From contig JAMPIV010009913.1 of assembly GCA_024509875.1 (NCBI GenBank), positions 404,001 through 468,000 of the forward strand: 64,000 bases of DNA. The letters are read 5' to 3'. Under the pieces are notes generated by a model. It saw only the letters and a list, made by a program, of their open reading frames with translations. It had not been told where the DNA came from and ran no database searches. The position numbers and the translations under genes were made by a program. The DNA is from Oreohelix idahoensis (Eukaryota > Mollusca > Gastropoda > Stylommatophora > Oreohelicidae). This document shows, piece by piece, positions 34,801-44,419 of the stretch. Each line of letters opens with the position of its first letter. The stretch's first letter is position 1.

Positions 34801-34864
34801 ATATGCTTATCCAGGACATCAAGTTGGAAGAAATGAGTGTTGCACAGGTGACAAGAATAAACAC
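31812..34864 (-). CDS. C2H2 zinc-finger gene, 3' exon with >25 fingers; one internal stop
   Basis: A likely sequence-specific DNA-binding nuclear protein. The exon starts at 34,864 after a consensus acceptor (TTATTGTTACAG); the upstream in-frame ATG at 34,889 lies in the intron. First comes one divergent finger (YSCHLCNTHF...HMKAVH), then an acidic/Ser-rich spacer of ~130 residues, then a long tandem array with TGEKP/TGNKP linkers and YKCDVCGAAFT starts. About 25 fingers precede a TAA at 32,226-32,228 (TAC to TAA in the linker Tyr of HTGNKPY), and five more follow in the same frame to TGA at 31,812. Several fingers have lost a ligand (CDVYG, KWEVCG, CDVSG, IRIDTG, YNWDVCG). DNA-contact positions vary between fingers. 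The stop is either a real truncation, leaving most fingers, or a sequencing error. No KRAB, SCAN, BTB or ZAD domain is visible in this exon. Confidence 0.85.
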
Positions 34865-34867
34865 CTG
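34865..34867 (-). other. Splice acceptor of the finger exon
   Basis: Minus-strand TTTATTGTTACAG followed by GTGTTTATTC. Joined to the exon at 40,216-40,318 this gives AAA GGT GTT TAT (K-G-V-Y), keeping the frame into the first finger. Confidence 0.75.
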
Positions 34868-35967
34868 TAACAATAAATATAATGAGCAAAAATAAATAAT
34901 GAAATGATTGTCCTACATGTTTAGTTAAAATTTGTTAGCAAAGTGTAGTTACAAACTAATGAGCACAATTTCCTGATAATCATGTGATTGTTCTGTCATC
35001 AATGGTACCTATACCTTGTAGCGGTATGGCAGCTTGCGCACCCTGATAACCCACAGAGCTACGCCAGTGGGAGTTTTACTCTTGGTAGGTTCAACAAAGC
35101 TGGACAGGTTTGCGCAGATAGGGGTCAGACAAAAGCTGATACCCTGGTCCTCCAAGTTGGGGGTTTTAGTGCAGGGCCGACACCCCTGTCTATGTAAAAA
35201 AATCACACATTTTAAGGAAAAAGCAATAAGTTGAAAGACTTTGATGTGGGATGGACATCCAGAGTCTCAGGCTCATATGACTGTCAGTGATGAAAGCCGA
35301 AAGGAAGTCATTGGCATGAAAATGGAGGCAACGATCACAAACCACAAAACTAGAATTGGATTCTGGAATGTCAGAACCATGATTGAGGCAGGAAAGCTGA
35401 GGTAGATCACAACAGTGATGAAGAACTATGCACATCCCTGGAATAAGTGAGAGCAGATGGACTGGGACTGGGCTAATAAAAACAGCTACATGAGAAATAG
35501 TACTTTACTCTGATAGAGAGTATGGTCAGCACAATGAAGGTGTATCCATTATTCTGAAGAAAAGAATAGAAAGGTCATTACTGGAATGGAAACCCATCAA
35601 CAACAGACTGATAAGAACAAGACTGAGAGAGAGATTCACCAACACTACAATAATACAGTGCTATGCACCAACAAATGACAGCAATGAAGAGGTCAAGGAT
35701 GACTTCTATCAAGAGCTACAAAAAGAAATGGAAACTGACCCAGGTATGATCTTATTGTAGTAATGGAATTCCTCAATGCAAAAGTAGGAACACACAACAC
35801 TTATAATGAAAGAGTAATGGGGAAATGCAGCAGTGGAACAGTAAATGAGAATGGGAACAAACTAATAAGCTTCTGCAGCATTAACCTCTTCACACAAAGA
35901 AGTGCACATGTTAACATGGGAATCACCAAACAGATGAGACTGAAACCAGATAGACCAAATTATGGTC

Positions 35968-37594
35968 AAAGATAGTGTCGCTATATGCGCGCTGAGCCCA
36001 ATATTTTGGTAGAATCAGGCTTCACAAAGCGACCTCATTAGCATATGAAACAAAGCGAGTTCTGCAGTCAAGCGCCCCTAGGCAAAATAAAAATAAATAG
36101 TGACCCAGGATTTGTGTAGATGGACTAACTTTGCAGTGAAGTTCTGAAGCAGATAATGGTTATAAATGACTGGACATGCAGGTTCCGATATTAGACAGGA
36201 TTACCTTTGTCAAGATTTAAGTATTATTATCAGCTGTGCAGTATAACGGAAGTTACTTGTGATTTAATGCTCAAAAACTTGAGTTACCAAGACTCTGACC
36301 CACTTCTAGTAAAGAGGGCTAAATACATAATGGACAAAATGATAAGAAAGTTATACGGAATGTTAGCGTAGGATCGTCTGAGTAAAACCAGATATTAATG
36401 AAGGAAACTGGTGGAGTAATGATTGAGAACGATGAAAGGAAAGTTACAGTAAAAGCACACCAGACCAAAATTAGCTGTGTTTTGCTGAACAAGTGGGAGA
36501 GACAGAATGGTTGGGACATCATTGCTTCCCGTACAGCAGAGCAGAGAGTATATAAAGAAGGTGAATATGTGAACGGGACAGACCGCAAAAATTCTTCAAA
36601 CACAGAGGATAGGGCAAGCACTCACCACCAAACCTATTACCATCTGTAAGTGTGTGTAGCCTGCCAGGTCTAGGAAGCTCTGTGAACTCTGAGTTGAGGG
36701 TTTATTCAATAACTGTCAGGCATCAGAAGACTGATTGATACACGAGTGAGTTCTTGCTAACGCATCAGACAAAGTGTACAACAGATCATGTTTGGTAATC
36801 CCCATGGAGAGGGAAAGCCTACACTGATGAGATTCATGTGACAGAAGCAGTGCTGTCAGATACTGGACAAATAGTTAAGTCTCATAAAGACTGACATCAT
36901 TATATAGAGAAACAGCTTATAGACCCAGCTCATAGAATTAGTAACTAGTGAGATAGCTACTAGTGCTACATCATTGTGCTCATATGATGAGTCAATTGTG
37001 TCAATACCAGTCAATAAGCCTTACAGACATTAACCTGAATGCAGTGATTATAATGGTGTATTAAAGAACAGTGAATCAGGAACTTGTTTACTAAAGTATT
37101 AACAGTGATATTATAACAGTGATTCTAAAATTTTTCCAAGAGGAGAGTGGCAGTTCCATGAACATTGTAGTATAGTAAAATAAGATATATATATATAAAT
37201 ATTTACATATTCTATCTTTTAAATTAGTTTTCATCAAACCTAGAAAAGAAATCATTTTACATATTAAATTAGCTATTTAATTGGTACTGAAGACTTTGTC
37301 AATTTTTTTATAATTTTCTTTAAAATTAAATGTCCATTTTTATTTTCCCCTAGATCTTTTATTTATCATAGGATAGTTGTAGAGAGGGACACTTTAGAAT
37401 CTGGTACTGCTTATTATCATTTGGGCCAGAATTCTGTACAGTCTGACTATTCCTATGACAACTATACACCAGTGCTTATTTCTAAGACTGGGGTATTACT
37501 TTTAAGACCAATACTAGTAACTGGCAGCTATTGCTAGCATCATCTGATACACTTATTTATATCCCTATCATCCAATACAAATTAACCTCTCGTG
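35968..37594. mobile_element. Unclassified ~1.6-kb insertion in the LINE
   Basis: The LINE reads up to about 35,965 and resumes at 37,597, so this is foreign to it. It begins near TAGTGTCGCTATATGCGCGC and ends near CTCTCGTGACAAG. TGTCG...TGACA would suit a solo LTR, but I cannot match a target duplication. No open frame with known motifs; the largest (36,398-36,646) is unrecognised. Confidence 0.5.
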
Positions 37595-38495
37595 ACAAGT
37601 AGATGGAGGCATGCATTATGAGATGTGAAAGTAAGAAGAGGTGTCAATGTGAGAAGTGATCATCACCTAGTAGTAGCAAGACTGAAGGTGAAACTCAGAG
37701 CTGCTGGAATAACTGCAAACAAACAGAAAAGATATTAAGTTTCATGATCGTATATTGTTATATCTTTTGTTATCTTTTGTCTCCTCTCAATTCCCAGTAA
37801 AATACTAGGTCAGATAATCATCCAGAGAATTTTAAAAGCAGTAGACCATAAACTGAGGACAAAACAAGCAGGATTCAGAAAGAACAGAAGATGTGCAGAT
37901 CATATATTCACCATCAGGAACATTATAGAGCAGTGTGCAGAATGGCAGAGACAGCTATACATTAGCTTTGTTGATTTTGAAAAGTTTTTTTTTTACAGCA
38001 TACACATGGACAGCCTAAGGAAAATACTGAGGGCTTATGGAATTCCCAGCTGCATTGTTTCCATCATAAAAAGCCTCTATTTTAACTTTACATGCAGTGT
38101 TGGATTAAGCACCCTAACTTTCGAGGTGAAGACAGGAGTATGACAAGGGTGCCCCTAAGCAACAACTATATTGTTGACATAGACTGGGTGATGCACCAGA
38201 CACAGAGGGCAGTCAATGGGGAATTAAATGGACAACATTTTCTACACTAGAAGACCTAGACTTAGCATATGACATCACACTACTCACACATTCACATCAA
38301 CACATCAAAGAAAAAACTGACAGGCTGAGCAATATAGCCAGCAGGTGGGTCTGAACACCAATCTGAAGAAGACACTCAATGACACTGTCATGACACTCAA
38401 TGTAGGCAATCCTGAGGGAATAACAATAAGGAACCAGAAGCTAGAACAGATAGGCACATTTACTTAATTAGTATGCATATTAACACTAGAAAGCA

Positions 38496-39374
38496 TGTAA
38501 GGAGAGAACAAGAAAGTATTCAGTGGGGTACTGGAAGATGAGACAGGTCTGTATTTCAGAGCTGGCATTTGCTGATGATGTTGCCCTGATTGCTAAATCA
38601 AAGGCACATCTTCAATCCAACCTGCAAGTCTGGAAGGAAGAGCTGGAGAAGAGAGGGATGGTCATAAGCAGCTCTAAAACAAAATCCATGGTGATATCAC
38701 GAGAAGAAAGAAGACATCAGATTAAGCTGGGAGAACAGGTCCTGGAGCAGGTCGACCACTTCAAATACCTTGGAGCTATTATAGACCCGAAAGTGAGGCA
38801 TCAAAGAAGAGTTGGCCACTCGAAAAGCAGCAGCTGGGAGACTTTTTCAGGCCATAAATTGAGGATTCCTCAGCAAGAGAGAGGTTGGTAAGAAAACAAA
38901 GATGGCTGTATACCACTCCATCTATGTCCAAGTCTTGACATGGATGCAAGTCATGGGCAATGACTACAACCCACATAAGCCAGATCCAAACCTCAGAAAT
39001 GAGGTATCTGAGGAAGGTGGTTGAAGTAACAAAAAGAGACATGGTCTGCGGCCAGACGATACATCAAGGCCCAAAATCCCACCCCCTGCAGACCCAAGTA
39101 AAACAGTCCCAACTAAGATGGTTTGGCCATGTCTGCAGAATGGGAGAAGATCAGCTACCACGACAAGCATGGGAAACAAAGAGCCAGGGATCCAGACCCC
39201 AGGATGACCCAGAGTCCGCTGGGAGGACAACATTAGACAATCTTTGAAGGACCGAGGACTAGAATGGAACCAGGCCAGGAGGAAGACAGCCAATAGGATA
39301 GTCTGGCGCTCTCTCTTCCAAGCCTTTACACCTCACGGTAGAAGAGGAACAACTAAGAAAGTAAGTAATACTAG
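38496..39374 (+). mobile_element. RTE family 1 3' end, nested in family 3
   Basis: Encodes YWKMRQVCISELAFADDVALIAKSKAHL... through LRWFGHVCRMGEDQLP to the AAGTAAGTAA tail. It is flanked by AACACTAGA (5') and AATACTAGA (3'), a 9-bp duplication with one change, and family 3 continues across. Frame breaks near 38,790-38,890. Confidence 0.8.
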
Positions 39375-39947
39375 ATGGCAGAACAAGCAAAGACATTAAC
39401 AACAGAATGAATAAAGCGAGACAGCTTTTGCTAGTCTCAACAACATCTGGATGTCTTCCCAGTACAGCACAAATACCAAATTAAGATTATATGACAGCTG
39501 TGTACTTTCTGTGTTTTTCTATGATGTGGAACGCTGAAGAGTAACAGAGAAGGAAATGTCAAAATTGTTCTTCTTCCACACAATCTGCCTAAGGAAAATT
39601 CACAGAATCTTTTGGTCGAATACCATCACCAACCAATAACTAATTTGGAGTAACCATGAGGACATGCACACCATCATAGCTGGTAGATTGTGGAGTTGGG
39701 TTTGCCACATCCTCAGAAGGGACCCTGATACTATTACAAGAACAACTATGCTATGGACCCCCAGAGAAAAGCAAATGAGAGGCCGACCAAATACAAATGA
39801 ACCACAGTTGAAGCACATTACGAAGGATGGCTGCCGACTGAACAAAGTGGAAACAATTTGTTGCTGCTCTACAAGATGCCACCAGGAGTAATGGCCACTG
39901 ACTGCTTTGACAGTCTGTGGCTAAGGATCAAAGAAGATGTGATTATT

Positions 39948-40210
39948 ATTCAGGATGGACATCATTGCAATCCAGGCAAACCCATTGGTGCTTAGTCTCC
40001 CTGAGCAGATGTTGAAGTGTATGAATGCTACAGAGTTTGTGCACTGTGCTAAGATCCTCCTTCTGTGATCTAAGGGAGGAGATGGGAGCACTGCTGGCGT
40101 TGACCATGAAGATAGTCCTTAAACCAAACCAAATGTCATACAGATACTGAAATCATGTAAACTTGTGCAGCCAAAATACGAATTTAAAATAATAACATTG
40201 CTATTATACA
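39948..40210. other. No gene recognised (intron)
   Basis: Unremarkable sequence between the LINE and the predicted 103-nt exon of the zinc-finger gene. Confidence 0.5.
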
Positions 40211-40215
40211 CCCAC

Positions 40216-40318
40216 CTTTCTCATCTCCAAATAAGCATAACTGTTGTTTACTTCCCGGCATGTCCAAGAAGTCAGTATACTGTATCTCAGTTTTAGTACA
40301 GCTGTTGTCACAATCAGC
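40216..40318 (-). CDS. Predicted upstream coding exon of the zinc-finger gene (103 nt)
   Basis: Minus strand: acceptor AAAATTTGTTTCAG, then 34 open codons (ADCDNSCTKTEIQ... ending LCLFGDEK) plus one base G, then donor GTGGGT. It starts in phase 0 and ends in phase 1, which is exactly what the finger exon at 34,864 needs. It sits between the 3' end of a family 3 LINE (39,936) and a SINE (40,909), in DNA without other repeats. Function of the peptide is unknown; it is acidic. Confidence 0.65.
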
Positions 40319-40374
40319 CTGAAACAAATTTTGATCAATCCAGGCATTTATGACACAGCATCATCATCATCACT

Positions 40375-40520
40375 TGTAGCTCCCTAAACAGCCTAGACCT
40401 TCAACAAATGTATGCCAACTCCTCTTGTCATATACTATCAGGTCAAGGTGTCTCCATAACTGACTCATATCTTTGACTACTGTATCCAGTTCTCTACTGT
40501 GTGTGTTTTTGAATCTCCCA
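40375..40520 (-). mobile_element. Old RTE family 2 3' end
   Basis: A diverged match to the family 2 3' end read on the minus strand (AGACCTTCAACAAATGTATG, CAACTCCTCTTGTCATATAC). More decayed than the other copies. Confidence 0.6.
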
Positions 40521-40908
40521 AAAACTTATTTACCCTGGGCATTTCAGAATGCTATAAACTAGAGCTATATAATAGAACGGCCGTGACACAGGAGTTGAAG
40601 ATTGAGATTTTTGTGTTGGACTTGATTTCTCTTTGTGTTTATCACACTTGTAATACACAATATTAAAATGTAAGGGAGATACATTTTTCTGTATATATGT
40701 ATACATCCACAGACAAATGCTCATGTACATACTTATAAACACACACATAGACAAATATACAGAGCACACAATTATTTACTGCATGAAATAAGACCCTATA
40801 AGGTCACTGTGAACTTTCAAATACAAAAAAAAAAAAACCTTTGAATTGTTTGTGTACAAAATAAGTAAATATATAAAACACTGAATAACAAACAAGCATG
40901 TCTAATAA

Positions 40909-41119
40909 ACCAACGGGCTGATCACCCGTTTGCCAGTCACTTCGATTACGGAAACAACAGCAGATGGATTGATTTGCCGTTGCCCTAAAGACGCCAATAG
41001 GCGTGATGGGAAACAATGGCAAAGAAAACCTATCTGCTGTTGCCCTAAGACGCCACTAGGCGTAATGGCCACTGACTGCTTTGACGGTCGGTGGCTAAGG
41101 ACGGAAGAAGAAGAAGAAG
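40909..41119 (+). mobile_element. SINE, full-length 211 bp copy 2
   Basis: Perfect 11-bp duplication ATGTCTAATAA at 40,898-40,908 and 41,120-41,130. Same head (CCAACGGGCTGATCACCCG), double GACGCC/AGGCGTRATGG module and (GAA)n tail as the copy at 670-880, and the same length. Confidence 0.88.
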
Positions 41120-41348
41120 ATGTCTAATAAGGCCTCTTGTAGAGCCTGGGGTCTCTATGAGAACAAAAAAAGTGGGAATATTGCTCACTCAGGATGTTGT
41201 ACAAGGTACTATTATAAGGCTGATCATGAGGCTGGCAACATCATCATGTCAAACAAATAGCTACAGATACCATCACAGTAAGAGCTTGTCAATGTTTACT
41301 GTAAGTTTCCTGTAATTGTGGTTCTATCCTCCATAGGAGGTGACCAGG

Positions 41349-41585
41349 ACAATGGTGACATATAAGGTCAATGACTTGTCTGAAATTCTTTGTCTAAACA
41401 ATGGTACATACAACATACTAGGTCAATTAACTGTCTGATATAGTTTGTCTAAACAATTGTACATACAACATATAAGGTTAATTAACTGGCTGATATAGTT
41501 GGTCTAAACAATGGTACATACAACATATAAGGTTAATTTACTGTCTAATATAGTTTGTCTAAACAATGGTACATGCAACATCCCA
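41349..41585. repeat. Tandem repeat, 55-bp unit, ~4 copies
   Basis: Units start with CTAAACAATKGTACATACAA at 41,394, 41,449, 41,504 and 41,559; an earlier partial unit begins near 41,349. Confidence 0.9.
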
Positions 41586-42002
41586 CCTCAGCATTAGCAT
41601 CATGACTCTGGAAGCTTCCATTATACTCCTGCTTACATTCATCATAACCTGGATTTTGATTACAGAACATGATATATTTTAATTATTACATACATTCTGA
41701 CAACTACTTTAATGCATTTTGACAAGCAGTTTTGGCTATTATAAAGTATAAGATTGTTTTAAAAAAAACAATATTAAATATAGCTGAATAAACTTTTTTT
41801 GGACATGTGTCCTAATATAACCAACATCATCCATGTGGCAAGGTTGAATGGGTTTGGTCTTACCAAAGATAGAAAGTTTTATTTTTTAAAATCAGCTCCA
41901 CACAATCAATGTTTTTTTACATTAGAAGTATGTATCACAGAAAATAATAAACATGTTTCTTTATTTTTTTACAAGCAACAATGTATATATGCTTGAAAAG
42001 AA

Positions 42003-42162
42003 TGTGCTACAAAAAACACATTAAACAAGGATGAGTTGGACTATTATTTCTTGGTGCATCATATCGGAAATGGAAAATGTGTTTTATTTATTTGCTTCTT
42101 GCTAAAACTATAGGAAGCAGAATAAAATTGCTTTTGCTGTTCCATCATTAGAAATAAGAGTC
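42003..42162. repeat. Diverged direct repeat, partner at 43,918-44,075
   Basis: Both contain GTTGGACTATTATTTCTTGG/GGTGGACTATTCTTTCTTAG, then TAGCTTCTTGC/TTGCTTCTTGC and a shared stretch to GAAATA/GGAATA, at about 70-75% identity. They bracket the tandem array at 42.7-43.2 kb, so they may be ends of one older element or two copies of a repeat. Confidence 0.5.
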
Positions 42163-42677
42163 TTTTGTGAGGAATCCAGCTCAACACATTTACTTAGTCT
42201 TATATATTAGGAGTATTTTAATTATTTACGCGTTGTAATGAATAGATCTTATGGAGGGGAAGTAATCTTTAGAATGCTTTTTGGACAAGATAAATTTTGG
42301 GTTGCGGCGCTTGAATGCTCGATTAAGCTATGATGCTTGTTTGACTTTATGATAGAAATATCTTGTCCTATTTTCGAGTGACAGAGTACAGAAAAGCGTG
42401 GTGAACGCTGATTATCTCTAATGTTGAGATGTATTTATTCTGTACTGTTTTTGAGCTGTATGTGATTAGCTCACGGCTAGTCCACATGTATTATTGAGAG
42501 CTGTGTTCAAAACAGCAGAGTCTTGTGACGGGTTTGTGGCGGGACTAGTGTGTGATCCCCGGGAGTCGTTTTTTGGGCGTTGACTGAGCTGGTCAAGTCC
42601 CTGTGTTTTTCCAAGTGTATGCCTGCGCAGTGCTTAAGTAGATGTTGACTTGTTTTCGCTGTGTGTACAGCCTATTT

Positions 42678-42745
42678 GATAAAACTGCAGTATGGATTTG
42701 TGTAGGCCAAGATTTGTGTAGGCCAAGATTAGTGTAGGCCAAGAT
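42678..42745. repeat. 16-bp tandem repeat, ~3 copies
   Basis: GATTTGTGTAGGCCAA repeats three times with small changes. Confidence 0.85.
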
Positions 42746-42760
42746 ATTTGGTGAGTACTT

Positions 42761-43237
42761 GAGGCCATTTATATTATTATTATTAGCACTGTGATGCCTA
42801 CAGTTGCTTAAGGGATCCATTGTTGGATAACGCTGAGATGATTGAACATATTTGAGGCCATTTATATTATTATTATTAGCACTGTGATGCCTACAGTTGC
42901 TTAAGGGATCCATTGGATAGCGCTGAGATGATTGAACATATTTGAGGCCATTTATATTATTATTATTAGCACTGTGATGCCTACAGTTGCTTAAAGGATC
43001 CATTGGATAACACTGAGATGATTGAACATATTTGAGGCCATTTATATTATTATTATTAGCACTGCAATGCCTACAGTTGCTTAAGGGATCCATTGGATAG
43101 CGCTGAGATGATTGAACATATTTGAGGCCATTTATATGATTATTATTATTAGCACTGTGATGCCTACAGTTGCTTAAGAGATCCATTGGATAGCGCTGAG
43201 ATGATTGAAGATATTCGAGGCCATTTATATATTATTG
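42761..43237. repeat. Tandem repeat, 90-bp unit, 5 copies plus partial
   Basis: Units beginning GAGGCCATTTATATTATTAT start at 42,761, 42,854, 42,944, 43,034 and 43,124, with a partial at 43,217. Differences are few. Because 90 is a multiple of 3, the minus strand keeps a 197-codon frame with a 30-residue repeat; I take this as incidental because there is no start context or homology. Confidence 0.95.
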
Positions 43238-43239
43238 TC

Positions 43240-44415
43240 TGATGTTCCACGTTTTGCTGTTGACGGTGTATAGGATGTCAAATGATTGTGTTGTACCGTA
43301 ATAAACTGTTATTAATGTCACCAGTCATTTACAACCGTCCATGACTTCTATGTACGTACCTGTGGTGTGAGTGGCTGCATCAACACACACCCTCTTCAAC
43401 ATTCCAAACACGGTAACAGAACAGCAGCACACATATTTACAATTAGCCCTGTTTGGGCGTGGCCTTACTACGGAACCTCGACCTATTTATTTACAAGTGT
43501 TAGCCTGTGTGGCGGAGATCTCAGACAAGAAAAGCCCATATCACGCGTGCTAATATAATGGATGGAAATTGTGTCTTGGGTGAACATAGTGTGCCATGAC
43601 AAAATGATGAAAACTTAAAAAAATAACGAAACTTTACAGAACCATTTGCTTGCCTTTCCAATAGCTCTACAGTAGCAGACTTGCCAAAAAAACATACAGA
43701 TTGGCATAAATAAACCTGCAACCATTATTAAACACATACAAGTATAAAGAGACCTTCAGAACAATAAAACAAACTGAATAACAACTAGAACATAAATAAA
43801 TCATCTAGAGGAATATTACAGTGCAGCAAATAGAATATAAATAATCAAGGAAGAAAATAATAACTGTCTTAGTTCATGAAACAATGTATCTGTTTAAATG
43901 TGGACATGTTGCAAAGATAAATAGTAAACACATTTAAATAAGGGAATGGTGGACTATTCTTTCTTAGTGCACCAGATTGAACGAGAAATGTGCCTTTTTA
44001 ATTAGCTTCTTGCAAAAACTCTGAATCTAAATGAAATCACTCTTCTGGTGGAACCATGAGGAATAACCGAATAACAGTATACTGTGCAGTCTGTATTTAC
44101 AATTACAGTGAACAAGGCATGAGGATAGTCAATTTTAGCAGTAGTCATTAACTTAAATAAAAATTTATTTTCACGAATATCAAAATATTAATTTCATTTT
44201 TATATTTCCTAAGTATTCTTAAGTTACTAGGAAAATTCAAGCAATGCCGGGTACTTACAGCTAGTTCTTGATAAAAATTTAGATTTACCCAAGTAAGTTA
44301 AACTGACAGACTTCTATTAAAATATTTCATGTGCCATAAGCCATTACTTATCACACTAGTTACTAAGGGCTGCTAAGGGACTACTAACACTCTTATCTTC
44401 CAGGCATGGCATTAG
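43240..44415. other. No gene recognised
   Basis: Contains the partner of the 42,003 repeat at 43,918-44,075 and a polyadenylation-type AATAAA near 43,300. Otherwise featureless AT-rich DNA. Confidence 0.45.
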
Positions 44416-44419
44416 AGCT

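Larger units (their letters stand above)
34993..39936 (+). mobile_element. RTE LINE family 3, copy 2, with two nested inserts
   Basis: A near-matching 11-bp duplication, ATGTGATTGTT/ATGTGATTATT, at 34,982-34,992 and 39,937-39,947. It starts CTGTCATCAATGG like the copy ending at 11,450. The leader and endonuclease (LNAKVGTHNTYNERVMGKC) run to ~35,965 and break, resuming at ~37,597 (TAGATGGAGGCATGCATTA, then SDHHLVVARLKVKL). About 600 bp between EN and RT are deleted at ~37,740-37,800. RT follows (KTKQAGFRKNRRCADH-like, FVDFEKFF). It breaks again at ~38,495 for a family 1 insert and ends with the 3' region at 39,380-39,936. It lies in the intron between the 40.2-kb exon and the finger exon of the zinc-finger gene, in antisense. 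Confidence 0.85.

Noticed and set aside
34988..35197. 69-codon open frame that might be a first exon of the zinc-finger gene
   Set aside because: It is the 5' leader of RTE family 3, present also at 11,100-11,450, and on the opposite strand.
42593..43186. 197-codon minus-strand frame with a 30-residue repeat
   Set aside because: Arises from a 90-bp tandem array whose unit is a multiple of three. No homology, no splice or start context.
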